A DNA stretch of 64,000 nucleotides, taken from NCBI GenBank assembly GCA_032834875.1, contig CP135238.1:316011-380010 (forward strand), given 5' to 3'. This DNA comes from Sulfuracidifex metallicus DSM 6482 = JCM 9184 (GTDB taxonomy: Archaea; Thermoproteota; Thermoprotei_A; Sulfolobales; Sulfolobaceae). Below, piece by piece: positions 1 through 9,392 of this stretch (positions within the stretch are counted from its first letter, which is position 1; every line of letters starts with the position of its first letter). A model generated the notes under the pieces. The model had not been told where the DNA came from. It was given only the letters and a program-made list of their open reading frames with translations, and did no database searches. The translations under genes were made by a program, and so were the position numbers.

Positions 1-728
1 CTGACGTTTATTCCATGTCTGACAGAACGTCAATCTCAATCATATCCAGTGTAGGTAAATTGATAGGGATAGTTCCACTTTTCAAGGTTTTAGTTTACAG
101 TGATCCAAACAAGTACGAGCTAGTAATTTACATAGCTCTAGCCATAGCTAGCTTATTCGTAGGAAACTTCATAGCGTTCTCTAGGCAAGACGTTTCCTCC
201 ATACTGGCATTTTCATCCGTGTCCCAAATGGGCTTCTTCTTAGTTGCGTTTGCCATGCTTTTCTCCGACCTAAACGTTGCTATTGTAGCAATATTAATAC
301 AGAGCATAGCTTATGTAGTAGCACAAGCTGGTCTGTTTCACTTTGTAGATCATTTTGAAAGAATTTCGGGCACTGCTGATTTATCGGGTCTTCGTGGAAT
401 GGCTAGATCAGATAAATGGCTTGCATTTGGAGCTACTATCTTAGTCTTAAGCTTGCTGGGAATACCTCCGATAGTTGGCTTCTGGGGAAAATTATTCGTC
501 TTCGAGTCATCCTTCGCTTATCCTTGGTTGACTATAATAGCAGTAATAAACAGCGCCATATCCGCAGGTTACTACATACCAATAATGAGAGAAATGTTTA
601 GAGATGGAGAATTCGTCAAAGTAAATTCTACTTCCAGAGATACTGTCATTTCATCCGCCGTACTTAGCATAGCGTTGGGAATTTTAGCCCCACTTCTATT
701 TGGGATAGTGGTGTCACAGCTTGGTTAA
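1..728 (+). CDS. nuoN: NADH-quinone oxidoreductase subunit N-like protein, 5' end outside window
   Basis: This is the C-terminal part of a NuoN/NdhB-type antiporter-like subunit of complex I, an integral membrane proton-translocating subunit. The reading frame is open to the first base and begins with DVYS, matching the family's W-A-P-D-V-Y segment, so the ATG at 15 is internal and the start lies upstream of the window. Visible family features are the [19 protein letters not shown] stretch (the conserved K/R-rich loop followed by AYSSISQ-like residues) and [15 protein letters not shown] near the C terminus. Seven or so hydrophobic helices remain. Other Nuo genes are expected just upstream. 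The stop overlaps the next gene by 8 nt. The MrpD or NuoL/M relatives are alternatives, but the motif set fits N best. Confidence 0.85.
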   Translation, partial: DVYSMSDRTSISIISSVGKLIGIVPLFKVLVYSDPNKYELVIYIALAIASLFVGNFIAFSRQDVSSILAFSSVSQMGFFLVAFAMLFSDLNVAIVAILIQSIAYVVAQAGLFHFVDHFERISGTADLSGLRGMARSDKWLAFGATILVLSLLGIPPIVGFWGKLFVFESSFAYPWLTIIAVINSAISAGYYIPIMREMFRDGEFVKVNSTSRDTVISSAVLSIALGILAPLLFGIVVSQLG

Positions 729-1773
729 AGTGGCGATAATCGGCGTAGGGAACGTAGCTTCCGCCTTGCTACAATCCTTGGAAATGGTTAAGAACGGTTC
801 TAAAGTTCAGGGGATAAGAGAAGATCTTCCACTGAGTCCTTCTGATATTGAGGTAGTTTCAGCTTTCGATGTTGATAAGAGAAAGGTAGGATTACCCCTA
901 TCTAGGGCAATATTTGAAAGACCTAATGTAGTTGAACCTTTAGCTCAGGTTAGAGATTGGGGCGTTATGGTGAAGAGAGGACCTACATTAGATGGAAGGG
1001 AAGGAGTATTAGGTGAAATTATAGAGGAATCAGAGGATAAACCAGTTGATGTGGCGGAGGAGATACGTCAGTCAGGCGCAGAGGTAGTTCTAAATCTTCT
1101 TCCTACCGGAGCAGATAAAGCTTCAATTTATTACGCTCAGAGATCCTTAGAAGCAGGTTCATCTTTCATTAACGCTACTCCTTCTCCTGTCACCAGACTG
1201 TTAGGCGATAAATTCGTGGAGGCTGGATTGCCTCTACTTGGAGATGACTTATTAAGTCAAATCGGAGGAACGGCTTTTCATGCAGGTCTAATAGACTTCT
1301 TAAAGTCACGAGGTGTTAAGGTAACCAGATCTTATCAAATAGATATTGCAGGCACTACCGAAGCTCTTGTAACCCTAGAGGACAAGAGGAAGGATTTAAA
1401 GAAAGGTATAAAATCATCTTTTCTATCGTCTCACTCCGATGCTGACGTTGTAGCTGGAACATCAGACTATGTTGAATTCTTAAGAGACAAGAGAGTCAGT
1501 TACATGGTTATTGAAGGAACTTACTCCATCGGAGTACCAATAAGGGTTGACATATCCCTTAAGACTATGGACGCACCTAATGCAGTAGCTCCATTAATAG
1601 ACTTGATTAGGTACTCAAAAATGCTTAAGGATAACAATATGGGTGGTCCAATCAAAGAGGTATGTGGTTACTACTTCAAGAATAGCATAGATAAATATAA
1701 TTCCTTTGAAGAGGCAAAGTTAGCATTAGATAAATTTACGAAAAGTTTGATGAGAGAACCCCGGACTGAATAA
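721..1773 (+). CDS. Inositol-1-phosphate synthase (myo-inositol-3-phosphate synthase)
   Basis: The 350-aa protein converts glucose 6-phosphate to inositol 1-phosphate in an NAD-dependent reaction. This is the first step towards archaeal phosphatidylinositol lipids. An N-terminal Rossmann nucleotide-binding motif ([12 protein letters not shown], residues about 5-16) is followed by the family's [14 protein letters not shown] segment near residue 170, and by a lysine-bearing active-site region. The length is normal for the archaeal enzyme. It starts with TTG at 721 inside the end of the NuoN-like gene (8-nt overlap), so the two are probably cotranscribed. The last codons overlap a possible C/D box sRNA (see 1744-1801). 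Confidence 0.9.
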   Translation: MVKVAIIGVGNVASALLQSLEMVKNGSKVQGIREDLPLSPSDIEVVSAFDVDKRKVGLPLSRAIFERPNVVEPLAQVRDWGVMVKRGPTLDGREGVLGEIIEESEDKPVDVAEEIRQSGAEVVLNLLPTGADKASIYYAQRSLEAGSSFINATPSPVTRLLGDKFVEAGLPLLGDDLLSQIGGTAFHAGLIDFLKSRGVKVTRSYQIDIAGTTEALVTLEDKRKDLKKGIKSSFLSSHSDADVVAGTSDYVEFLRDKRVSYMVIEGTYSIGVPIRVDISLKTMDAPNAVAPLIDLIRYSKMLKDNNMGGPIKEVCGYYFKNSIDKYNSFEEAKLALDKFTKSLMREPRTE

Positions 1774-1801
1774 ATGATGCTATTCGTGTGAGTGCTGAAT
1801 A
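1744..1801 (+). ncRNA. Possible C/D box sRNA overlapping the 3' end of the inositol phosphate synthase gene
   Basis: In order, the sequence shows a C box TTGATGA (1747-1753), a guide of exactly 12 nt, a D' box CTGA (1766-1769), a 4-nt spacer, a C' box ATGATGC (1774-1780), a 14-nt guide and a D box CTGA (1795-1798). Archaeal C/D sRNAs normally have 12 nt between boxes on both sides. The C'-D spacing of 14 nt and the last base of C' are therefore imperfect. The RNA would overlap the last nine codons and stop of the upstream gene, as some archaeal sRNAs do. No target was recognised. Confidence 0.35.
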
Positions 1802-1852
1802 CAGTTAACATACAGACTTTATTTCATTTTTACACGTTAACTTCGTTCTTGT

Positions 1853-2059
1853 TTACTTTATTATTCCCTCTCCCTTTAGTCTCATGTATCTCATGTACAG
1901 TTTAATTGCATGCTTGCATATCTTCTCTCCGCATTCACATGAAGAATCAACTAGCTTTCCTTCATCAACAATTATGGTTACCTTGTAGTAACCCATAGCG
2001 CACTTTGCAGCTACTTCTCCTTCGATCTGTTTTCCTTTAGAATTGAGAATTCTTATCAT
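1853..2059 (-). CDS. Small SWIM zinc-finger protein
   Basis: The 68-aa protein consists of a short beta-rich N terminus and one SWIM-type zinc finger, C41-x-C43-x4-C48-x-H50, followed by a basic helix (KLYMRYMRLKG). SWIM fingers bind DNA or protein partners; stand-alone small SWIM proteins occur in archaea and are linked in part to recombination, but the job of this one is unknown. It begins with ATG at 2059, preceded by an unusually strong Shine-Dalgarno match at 2072-2077. It is monocistronic as far as can be seen. Confidence 0.75.
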   Translation of the reverse strand: MIRILNSKGKQIEGEVAAKCAMGYYKVTIIVDEGKLVDSSCECGEKICKHAIKLYMRYMRLKGEGIIK

Positions 2060-2071
2060 GTATACTAACTT

Positions 2072-2077
2072 CCTCCT
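2072..2077 (-). promoter_or_regulatory. Strong ribosome binding site of the SWIM protein gene
   Basis: On the minus strand AGGAGG lies 12 nt before the ATG at 2059. Strong Shine-Dalgarno motifs are scarce in this window because many transcripts look leaderless. This supports both the chosen start and a leadered mRNA for the small gene. Confidence 0.6.
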
Positions 2078-2277
2078 GATAATTAATTAACTTTCCAGAA
2101 AGGCAATTCTCAGCTTACTTTATCCTTTTCTGTCTAATGGATTTTTATTTCATGGCTAAGATAAGTCATTTCTTGATCCTTTATAGAATAAATTTTAATC
2201 TTCTTTTTAGATCTTATAAATGTATATATAAATAGGGGAAATATTTATAAAAAATTTTTATCTTATATATCTCTTTT

Positions 2278-3483
2278 TTATTCTATAGCTACAACCCAAG
2301 GTACTGGTTTTACGAATGAGTAGTTAACTAGGGTTCCATCGTACACAAATATAGGATCGTGAAGGACGTATTGGTAGTTTCCAGATGTGCCACCCCAAGT
2401 CAACATTTCTACTGGGCTTGAGGTTGGTACGTTCATGATAGTTAAGAATGGTTGTGGTTTACCACTCATCTGATTCAAGCTGGTGTAATCGAAAGTTACA
2501 TTTCCGTTAATGGCAAAGGCGAAAACCTCAAATGGTACGTAACCTCCTCCTGGGGTAGATACGTTATAAACCGGGTAGAATACTACGGAGAAGTTAAAAG
2601 TAGTTAAGTTAGCCTTTCCAGTGTCTATCATAGTATCTGGTTGAATTACTACTAAAATGTTACCAGCGTTTATTACAGCACCCTCAGTTCCATTTACCAT
2701 ATAGGTGTAAGATGTAATAGGAGTGAGTCCAAAAACTTGGCTCTGTTGCAGGGAAATTTGCTTTGGACTCAAGGCGGACTCAGATTGAGTTTCAAAGATC
2801 CAAATTACTGGTTTTACAAATAACGTGTTCACTATCGTGTTGTTTCCATATAACCACTTATCTGCAAAGGCGTATTTTCCTCCTATGTAAGTTCCATTAC
2901 TGTAGAGTTTACCTCCTAGCCAAGTCCACGAGGTTGTGTTGTCGCTTGCCGATACTATAGTTATGGGTGCATATGGTACTAGCTTTCCACTTACGTTATG
3001 AACTAATGTTATTTCAGGGGTGATTTTTCCGTTTACCATAAACGCGAACGCGTAAGTTGGAGTAAGTCCCTTCTCTGGAGAATTCACGTTTTTCAAGCTG
3101 AAAGTTACCAGAGAGAATTGGAAAGACTTCATTAAAGTACCGTTATTGAACTCAGCCATTGTCCCTGGTTTTACAGTAACCTCTATTGAACCTACCTTTA
3201 GAAGATAAGGCAATTTAGACGACGAATTAATTGTTACCGTTTCTATCCCGTTCTCAACGAACATAGGCTCTAGGTTTACTTGAGCCTTAATTTTAGTGTA
3301 ATTCGATTGGAGTGCGTTATAACTTGAACTTATGTTACTGTAGGATGCGGACAGTGACGAGTAAGAGGAACTCAATGACATGTAATTGGAATTTATTGAG
3401 TTATACTCAAAAAACCCTATTACCGCTATAATTATAAGAATGAGAACTATAATACCCAATCCTACATTTTTCATATCTGCCAT
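2278..3483 (-). CDS. Secreted or membrane-anchored protein with two homologous extracellular domains
   Basis: I do not recognise the family. The 401-aa protein has an N-terminal hydrophobic helix (residues about 7-25), then a Ser/Tyr/Asn-rich heptad-like stalk in which SSSYSSLSASYSNISSSY repeats. Two beta-rich domains follow, roughly 75-230 and 240-401. The domains look like a tandem duplication: AFAFMVNGKITPEITLV matches AFAINGNVTFDYTSL, SGKLVPYAPITIV matches SGKPQPFLTIMNV, and FVKPVIWIFE matches FVKPVPWVVAIE at the two ends. Many N-x-S/T sites suggest glycosylation, as expected of a Sulfolobales surface protein. It has no cysteine and is followed by no sortase-like signal. The gene stands alone. 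Confidence 0.75.
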   Translation of the reverse strand: MADMKNVGLGIIVLILIIIAVIGFFEYNSINSNYMSLSSSYSSLSASYSNISSSYNALQSNYTKIKAQVNLEPMFVENGIETVTINSSSKLPYLLKVGSIEVTVKPGTMAEFNNGTLMKSFQFSLVTFSLKNVNSPEKGLTPTYAFAFMVNGKITPEITLVHNVSGKLVPYAPITIVSASDNTTSWTWLGGKLYSNGTYIGGKYAFADKWLYGNNTIVNTLFVKPVIWIFETQSESALSPKQISLQQSQVFGLTPITSYTYMVNGTEGAVINAGNILVVIQPDTMIDTGKANLTTFNFSVVFYPVYNVSTPGGGYVPFEVFAFAINGNVTFDYTSLNQMSGKPQPFLTIMNVPTSSPVEMLTWGGTSGNYQYVLHDPIFVYDGTLVNYSFVKPVPWVVAIE

Positions 3484-3793
3484 TCTATTTCTAAGTTCAT
3501 TGCTAATCTATAATTATAAGCTTTTCCCATATTTCACTAGCTCTAATAAATATCAAGAATAAGTTTAATTGTACTATATTACATAAGCAAGAAAAAGAGC
3601 AAGCTGTAATAGAAAATTATTTTTTACATTATTATAATATAAAAAGCGAAATGAAGAATAGCTTAGACGTTTCATCACTACTTTTAACGGTACGAAGAGT
3701 ACTAAAATACGCTTCATGAATTTTAAGAATAACAATTACGGGTATAATTGACTAGAATTAAGAGAAAAGTAATTAATTATTAATCAATAATGA
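3484..3793. other. 310-bp AT-rich intergenic region
   Basis: The stretch separates the start of the secreted-protein gene from the end of the aromatic operon, both on the minus strand. Near its left edge is a TATA-like element on the minus strand (about 3508-3521, GCTTATAATTATAG with a purine-rich BRE-like GGGAAAA before it), well placed to drive the secreted-protein gene with a leader of only a few bases. A plus-strand ORF of 22 codons (3651-3719) has no supporting evidence. No RNA gene or repeat was seen in the rest. Confidence 0.5.
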
Positions 3794-4435
3794 CTAAGTT
3801 CTAAATATGCAATCTAACGTTCGCTTAACTTCCCTGTAATTCATCTGCCCAGGAGCAGTGCTCTCAATTACTGAGGCATATATTAGCCTGGATCCAAGAA
3901 TGCCGAAGGCTATCCTTTCTAAAGGATCTACTCCCATAGGCATCACGGCTACCTTTTTGAGAGAAAGAAGAGAAGATAGAACTTCTTTATACTTTCCTTT
4001 GCCTATTATAGCAACCTTGAATAGTGGATCTTTTCCCTTGAAAGGCTCAAAGAGTTCAACTACCTCCTCTAAGCTAGGTACATCACTAAAATAATGTAGA
4101 GACAAAATTGTTCTACAGTCTACGTTTATCTCATATCTTTTTGCGAACTTGGCTTCTACGTCATAAATGAACCCACTATCATAGATTTTATCGTATATTT
4201 TTTTCTTTATATCTGGAGATACTTGATTTATTCCTCCCTCGTTTACGTCTCTTATTGTGAATATTAATTTACTTGAAAGGCTGGAAAATTTATCTAATTC
4301 ATCAATTATGAAAAATGGATTTGAAGAGTAATCTAGTCTCAGTTCTATTAAGTCCGATTCTATCTCCTTTATGTTGGATAGGTCCTCCGGCTTCCTTACA
4401 GGGAGCGACGCCACAACCTTAGGTTTATCCAACAA
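3794..4435 (-). CDS. aroD: 3-dehydroquinate dehydratase, type I
   Basis: The enzyme dehydrates 3-dehydroquinate to 3-dehydroshikimate, the third step of the shikimate pathway, by a Schiff-base mechanism. The 213-aa protein shows the type I features: ELRLDY (residues 31-36), the catalytic His of SLHYF (H114), and the Schiff-base lysine K140 in LFKVAI. The C-terminal GSRLIYASV and APGQM motifs (residues about 181-197) close the TIM barrel. It is the last gene of the aromatic operon and overlaps aroA by 11 nt. Confidence 0.93.
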   Translation of the reverse strand: MLDKPKVVASLPVRKPEDLSNIKEIESDLIELRLDYSSNPFFIIDELDKFSSLSSKLIFTIRDVNEGGINQVSPDIKKKIYDKIYDSGFIYDVEAKFAKRYEINVDCRTILSLHYFSDVPSLEEVVELFEPFKGKDPLFKVAIIGKGKYKEVLSSLLSLKKVAVMPMGVDPLERIAFGILGSRLIYASVIESTAPGQMNYREVKRTLDCIFRT

Positions 4436-5666
4436 GACTCACCTTAGCTCCTAATGAGGCTAAATCTTTCCAAAATCTAGGGTTGCTCTTGTTGACACAG
4501 CATGCATTGTCTACTACACCTCCATCATAAGTCGCCAGTGCTCCAGCCATCATTGCTATCCTATGATCCGAAGGACAGGAAATGAAACCCTCCTTTATCT
4601 TTCCTCCTACTATTTCTATTTTACCTTTATCGTAATGCGCATCTCCTCCAAAAGCCTTAACAGTAGTTATTATTGTAGATATTCTGTCGCTCTCCTTTAT
4701 TTTGAGTCTTTCAACTCCTTCAATGATAGTTAAGGACGGAACAGCGGTAGCTAAGGCTGAAATTGAAACTGCTAGATCAGGTGCGTCATCTACGTTAACC
4801 TTTATTCCCCTGAGCTCGCCCTGCTCAACGTTCCAACTGTTGTCTTCCCATTGGCTCGTTACGCCCATGTTTCTAAATATTTCAACTATTGAATGATCTC
4901 CGAAATAATCCTCAGGAACGTCTAAACCAGTTATCTTGAGCCTTCCCCCAGTTATTATGGACGATATTGCGTAAAACGAGGATAGTGCATAATCCCCTGG
5001 GACTTTCCCTTTGAAAGGAATCATGTCTTTTCCTCTTTCTACCGAAATTACATTACCTTGGAAATCCACCTTACCGCCAAAGTTCTTTAATAACGACGCG
5101 GTCATTTTAATATAAGATGAGGAAGAGACTGGAGGTTTTATGATAATCTTTCCTCCTCCCTTCATAATCATGCCGTAAATCAAGCCTGAAACGTATTGGC
5201 TACTTTCATCCCCTGGAATTTCAACTATATCGTCTTTTATCTTGCCAGATAATTTCACAGGGAGAGAATGAGAGGAAAAACTCACTCCTTTAGTTGAAAG
5301 AGCTTCCACTATTCTCCTTATAGGTCTATCCCTTAAAGGATAATCCGCATCTATGACTATCTCCCCGCCTATTGAGGCGACTATAGGTATGAAGAACCTA
5401 AGGGTTGTCGCAGATCCTCTAAATTTTACGTAATTTTCTTTAACATAAGGACTTGGAGGAGGGATTAACTCACGTCCCTCCATTTTCACACCTAAGGCTG
5501 TTACAGCATCTATTGCATCCTTTATGTCTTCGGAATCAGGCATATCCTCTATTTCCACTTTCGAGAGCAGTGAATAGAAGATTAGCCTTATAGCTTGGCT
5601 TTTGGATGGAGGAGCCCTTACTTTTCCCCCAACCTTAGATCGTTTGATTATCGCCCTCAAGCTCAA
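4425..5666 (-). CDS. aroA: 3-phosphoshikimate 1-carboxyvinyltransferase (EPSP synthase)
   Basis: The enzyme transfers the enolpyruvyl group of phosphoenolpyruvate to shikimate 3-phosphate. Family features are APPSKSQAIRL near the N terminus (residues 18-28, binding both substrates), FRGSATTLRF around residue 75 (the equivalent of the GNAGTA loop, here deviating), and DHRIAMMAGAL in the C-terminal half. At 413 aa the length is normal. The start overlaps the end of aroK by 32 nt, and aroD overlaps its end, so translation of the block is probably coupled. Confidence 0.94.
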   Translation of the reverse strand: MSLRAIIKRSKVGGKVRAPPSKSQAIRLIFYSLLSKVEIEDMPDSEDIKDAIDAVTALGVKMEGRELIPPPSPYVKENYVKFRGSATTLRFFIPIVASIGGEIVIDADYPLRDRPIRRIVEALSTKGVSFSSHSLPVKLSGKIKDDIVEIPGDESSQYVSGLIYGMIMKGGGKIIIKPPVSSSSYIKMTASLLKNFGGKVDFQGNVISVERGKDMIPFKGKVPGDYALSSFYAISSIITGGRLKITGLDVPEDYFGDHSIVEIFRNMGVTSQWEDNSWNVEQGELRGIKVNVDDAPDLAVSISALATAVPSLTIIEGVERLKIKESDRISTIITTVKAFGGDAHYDKGKIEIVGGKIKEGFISCPSDHRIAMMAGALATYDGGVVDNACCVNKSNPRFWKDLASLGAKVSLVG

Positions 5667-6435
5667 CGAACCTTGTTAATATAGGCTCTCCAAATTTTTT
5701 AAGTGAGTCGTAGATTGGTCCCTCCTCCCCCTCTTTTGACAACGCGAAATACGATGGTCCGTTACCACTGATGCCTGCAGCTATGGCTCCCCTTTTAATG
5801 GCTTCATTTATAGGAGTCTTATCATATCCTAATATCTCGGCGATTAAAGTTCCATTTATTCTCATCGCGTCAAAGATTGACCTCTTAGCTAGTTCGAATA
5901 TTCCAGCAAAGGAGGAAGAGAACTGCTTGAGCTTGTTTAAATCCACATTAGGTCTATCTCCTCTTGGCAGGATCATGACTACTACATCCTTAGGCGGATT
6001 GGACATTTTCAATATCTTTAGATATTTATTATCTGTAAACGATATCCCTCCGTAATAGGAGGCCGCAGCATCATCCAAAGCTCCGGTATATGAAACTCCT
6101 GCCTTAATTGATAGAATTGCTGAGAGTTTAGGTGGAGATAAATAATTTTCTATTGAGAATTTACTGTAAAGTTCATGGATGAGGGCAACGGAGACCGCAC
6201 TGCTACTCTTTAGCCCGCTTCTAGAGGGTACGTCGCTTTCAACCTTGACCTTCACGTGAGGTATGTTCCATCTTTTCTCGAAGAAGTCTAAGATCTCTTT
6301 CACTAGTCTAGATTCAGAAGGGTCTCTTTCTCGGGTTTCCTCAATTGATACTTTGATTTTCAGGTCCACTGCTGCTGAAGACCCCAACCAACAAGGTATT
6401 GCATTTACTATTGAGATCCCTCCATAGGCACGCAT
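5635..6435 (-). CDS. aroK: Archaeal shikimate kinase (GHMP kinase family)
   Basis: The enzyme phosphorylates shikimate at O3 using ATP. It belongs to the GHMP superfamily, not the bacterial P-loop AroK family; the archaeal replacement is recognised by [17 protein letters not shown] at the N terminus and the GHMP ATP loop [15 protein letters not shown] around residue 72. At 266 aa the size is as expected. ATG at 6435 lies inside the end of aroC (28-nt overlap). Its place between aroC and aroA settles the substrate. Confidence 0.93.
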   Translation of the reverse strand: MRAYGGISIVNAIPCWLGSSAAVDLKIKVSIEETRERDPSESRLVKEILDFFEKRWNIPHVKVKVESDVPSRSGLKSSSAVSVALIHELYSKFSIENYLSPPKLSAILSIKAGVSYTGALDDAAASYYGGISFTDNKYLKILKMSNPPKDVVVMILPRGDRPNVDLNKLKQFSSSFAGIFELAKRSIFDAMRINGTLIAEILGYDKTPINEAIKRGAIAAGISGNGPSYFALSKEGEEGPIYDSLKKFGEPILTRFVELEGDNQTI

Positions 6436-7577
6436 TCCTTTACATACCTCTCCCAGTTTCTTTGAGAAGCTTCAGCCTCTTCCTTTTCCAATTTAGAAAG
6501 ACTAATTACTCCAGATCTAAGCATGTGGTCAGCCAGAACTAGAGCAACCATGGACTCTGCAACTGTAACTCCTCTGATTGCAACTGCAGGATCATGTCTT
6601 CCCTTAACCGAGATTGTAGTTTTTTCTCCAGTCCTCAAGTCCACGGTCCCTTGAGGCTTTCTGATCGAACTCGTTGGTTTAAACGAGCATCTAATTACTA
6701 TCCTCTCCCCCGTGGTTATTCCTCCCAGTATTCCTCCCGATAGGTTATCCTTCCATTTTATTTCCCCGCTTTCTGACACGATCTCGTCGTTGGCTTCGCT
6801 TCCCTTCATTGACGCTGCCCTAAATCCAAGTCCATATTCAAACCCTGTAACTGCAGGAATTGACATTATTGCCTTACCTAGGTCCGCCTTTATTTTATCA
6901 AAAACAGGTTCTCCTAATCCTCTAGGAACGTTGTCAGCAACAATTTCCGCTATTCCTCCATAACTATCCCCTTCAACTGTAGCTTCCTTTACCAGTTTCT
7001 CGTATATTTCTTCAGTTTCCTTGTCTGGAGCTCTAACTGGACTGTATTTAGAACATATAATTGAATGAAAATCTGTTGCGTTAGTGCTGGCAGGACCTAA
7101 CGACTTAAGATAACCTGCAACCAGTGTACCCTTAGACATGATTAACTTCTTTGCTATTGCACCTGCTGCAACTCTACCTACAGTTTCCCTAGCACTGGAC
7201 CTACCTCCTCCCCTGTAGTCCCAGTTCTCATAGCCGTACTTGAATATGAAAGGAAGGTCAGCGTGGCCTGGACGTGGCTTAGTTTTTACTTCTTCATACA
7301 GAGATGATATTATATCGTTATTTCTAACCATGATTGCAATGGGAGATCCAGTAGTTCTTCCGTTAAATATGCCACTGAGTATTTCGGGTTCATCCTTTTC
7401 CCTTCTACCCGACACGAAAAGTCTCCCAGGTCTTCTAAAAGAAAGCTCAAATTCTACGTCTTCCTTTGTTAAAGGTAACCCAGCAGGTACTCCGTCTACT
7501 ATTACTCCCACTGCAGGGCCATGGCTTTCGCCAAAGGTTGTGATCCTGAAGAGCCTACCAAATGAGCTTCCTGGCAT
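6408..7577 (-). CDS. aroC: Chorismate synthase
   Basis: The enzyme converts EPSP to chorismate with reduced FMN. Signature segments are [16 protein letters not shown] at the N terminus, [19 protein letters not shown], and [10 protein letters not shown] near the C terminus. An in-frame ATG at 7601 would add eight residues. ATG at 7577 is preferred because the family normally begins within a few residues of the [15 protein letters not shown] motif. Either start overlaps aroE. With the shorter start the protein has 389 aa. Confidence 0.93.
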   Translation of the reverse strand: MPGSSFGRLFRITTFGESHGPAVGVIVDGVPAGLPLTKEDVEFELSFRRPGRLFVSGRREKDEPEILSGIFNGRTTGSPIAIMVRNNDIISSLYEEVKTKPRPGHADLPFIFKYGYENWDYRGGGRSSARETVGRVAAGAIAKKLIMSKGTLVAGYLKSLGPASTNATDFHSIICSKYSPVRAPDKETEEIYEKLVKEATVEGDSYGGIAEIVADNVPRGLGEPVFDKIKADLGKAIMSIPAVTGFEYGLGFRAASMKGSEANDEIVSESGEIKWKDNLSGGILGGITTGERIVIRCSFKPTSSIRKPQGTVDLRTGEKTTISVKGRHDPAVAIRGVTVAESMVALVLADHMLRSGVISLSKLEKEEAEASQRNWERYVKECVPMEGSQ

Positions 7578-8349
7578 AAAGATACTCCAGCACTTTTTCA
7601 TCAGGAAGAGAACTATTAAACCATATCTTTTCAGCTTCCATCGCTTGTCTCACTAATATTTGTATTCCGTTTATCACATCTATTCCTAGATTCCTTGACG
7701 CCCTAATTAAGGTAGTCTCTAACGGTTTGTATACAAATTCGATAGACAATTTACTTCCATTACAAGGTACCTTCTCCCAGTCAGGTGTAGTGTTAACAGT
7801 CACATATGCTTCCCTGCATTCTTCAACAACCTTCGCCTCATAGCCATAGGATCTAACTCTATCGGCTACCTCCTCAGCCCTTTCCTTACTTCTATTGATT
7901 ATTTCCAGCGAACATCCCAATTCAGCTAGAGCGAAAGCTGCCGCCCTAGACGCACCTCCAGCTCCATATATTAAACATACTTTCTCATCTAAGGAGTTTA
8001 CCTTCTCCTGTACAAGCGACTTCACGGCAAGAAAGTCTGTGTTATAGCCTTTTCTTCCCATCGTTGTATTCACCGCACCCAACATTTCAGAAGCCTTATC
8101 TACTTCGTCTAAAAGTTCAATTACCTTTTCCTTGTAAGGTATTGTAAAGTTAAGACCTTTGGCGACCTCCACTAGACCGTCAACAGCCCTTCTCAACTTG
8201 TCCTCCTTTATATCAAAGGATAAGTATACTGCGTTTATTTCTAGATTTGAAAAAGAGAAGTTATGTATGGCTGGAGATAAGGTATAGCTTATATTCTGTC
8301 CAACTACTCCCAACAGCTTAGTGTTTTGATCTATCATCAAGAGAGACAT
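7555..8349 (-). CDS. aroE: Shikimate dehydrogenase
   Basis: The enzyme reduces 3-dehydroshikimate with NADPH. The substrate domain has [10 protein letters not shown] (residues about 21-30) and NFTIPYKE with the catalytic lysine. The cofactor domain has [15 protein letters not shown], and the NADP-binding [10 protein letters not shown] with an Arg for the 2'-phosphate. Its 264 aa are typical. ATG at 8349 overlaps aroB by 13 nt; a second ATG four codons later is possible. Confidence 0.93.
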   Translation of the reverse strand: MSLLMIDQNTKLLGVVGQNISYTLSPAIHNFSFSNLEINAVYLSFDIKEDKLRRAVDGLVEVAKGLNFTIPYKEKVIELLDEVDKASEMLGAVNTTMGRKGYNTDFLAVKSLVQEKVNSLDEKVCLIYGAGGASRAAAFALAELGCSLEIINRSKERAEEVADRVRSYGYEAKVVEECREAYVTVNTTPDWEKVPCNGSKLSIEFVYKPLETTLIRASRNLGIDVINGIQILVRQAMEAEKIWFNSSLPDEKVLEYLYARKLIW

Positions 8350-9392
8350 TGTTTGGCGAAGCCATTAAGAGTTTCCAATGGTATATCTACTCTTCTCCAC
8401 TGCCCCAACCTTGTGGGAAGCGGCATCATTAGATAACCCGATCTCACTTTCTTGTCCTTTGAAATTGAGGATAGAGCTAAGTTAACGTCTATTTTGCCTT
8501 CTAATTCATCAATAGTGATAGGTAATCCATACGAAGATAGCATCCATGTTACGTCCTCCACAATACCTTCCTCGGAGTAACCTATTTCTTCTGATATCTT
8601 TGCCTCACAAGTCATACCAACAGAAATTGCAAGCCCATGGTGCACAGAGAAGGAAGAGCCAGCCTCAATAGCGTGACCTATTGTGTGACCGAAATTGAGG
8701 ACTATTCTAATACCTTTAGTCTCCCTCTCATCTTGAGACACTATGTTTAACTTGTTACGTATGGACCTAGTTATTACCTCCTCCATTGCAGATTGATCAC
8801 CTTCCATTATTTTCTCTTGGTTCATCGCAAGGAAATCATAGAAATCCTTGTCCAGAACTATGGAATACTTTATCACTTCAGCCATGCCTCTGGTTAATTC
8901 CTGTCTAGGCAAAGTAGAAAGGAAATCTATATCTGCTACTATAGTTGACGGCTGATAGAAAGTACCTATTACGTTCTTAACGTTCTTGAAGTTAACTCCG
9001 TTCTTTCCGCCTATGGCAGCGTCCACCATACCTAGGAGTGTAGTAGGTGCAATAATTAGGTTCAGTCCGCGCATATATACCGAGGCTACAAATCCCACTA
9101 CGTCAGATATAGTTCCTCCTCCCATAGCTATTACGGTGTCTCCTCTGTCGAAGCCTTTAGAGAACATAAACTCAACGATTTCCATTGCTCTGTTTAAGTC
9201 CTTAACTCCTTCTCCGTCCTGAACCTCGTACTTTATTGCATCAGATTTCAACTTGTTAACGTATTCCTTAAGTGAAGTTGGATAAACCAATAGTTTCTTT
9301 TCCTTCGCAGAAAGGATTACGTCTTCCAGTACTCCCTTTCCAACAATCGTTCTAACTTCCTTGTCGCCTATCCCTGTATAGAACTCAATCAT
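8337..9392 (-). CDS. aroB: 3-dehydroquinate synthase
   Basis: The NAD- and metal-dependent enzyme cyclises DAHP to 3-dehydroquinate. Conserved elements are [21 protein letters not shown] (in part), [20 protein letters not shown], and the metal-ligand histidines in [11 protein letters not shown] and [10 protein letters not shown]. It has 351 aa. The start overlaps the end of the DAHP synthase gene by 4 nt (ATGA arrangement), which suggests translational coupling. Confidence 0.95.
   Translation of the reverse strand: MIEFYTGIGDKEVRTIVGKGVLEDVILSAKEKKLLVYPTSLKEYVNKLKSDAIKYEVQDGEGVKDLNRAMEIVEFMFSKGFDRGDTVIAMGGGTISDVVGFVASVYMRGLNLIIAPTTLLGMVDAAIGGKNGVNFKNVKNVIGTFYQPSTIVADIDFLSTLPRQELTRGMAEVIKYSIVLDKDFYDFLAMNQEKIMEGDQSAMEEVITRSIRNKLNIVSQDERETKGIRIVLNFGHTIGHAIEAGSSFSVHHGLAISVGMTCEAKISEEIGYSEEGIVEDVTWMLSSYGLPITIDELEGKIDVNLALSSISKDKKVRSGYLMMPLPTRLGQWRRVDIPLETLNGFAKQCLS

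Noticed and set aside
3651-3719. 22-codon plus-strand ORF in the intergenic region, preceded by an AT-rich TATA-like stretch
   Set aside because: Too short, the TATA spacing is about 17 nt instead of 25, and it lacks a ribosome binding site.
6712-6963. Long open frames opposite aroC, aroA and other operon genes
   Set aside because: Shadows of strongly biased codon use; proline- and serine-rich translations without motifs.
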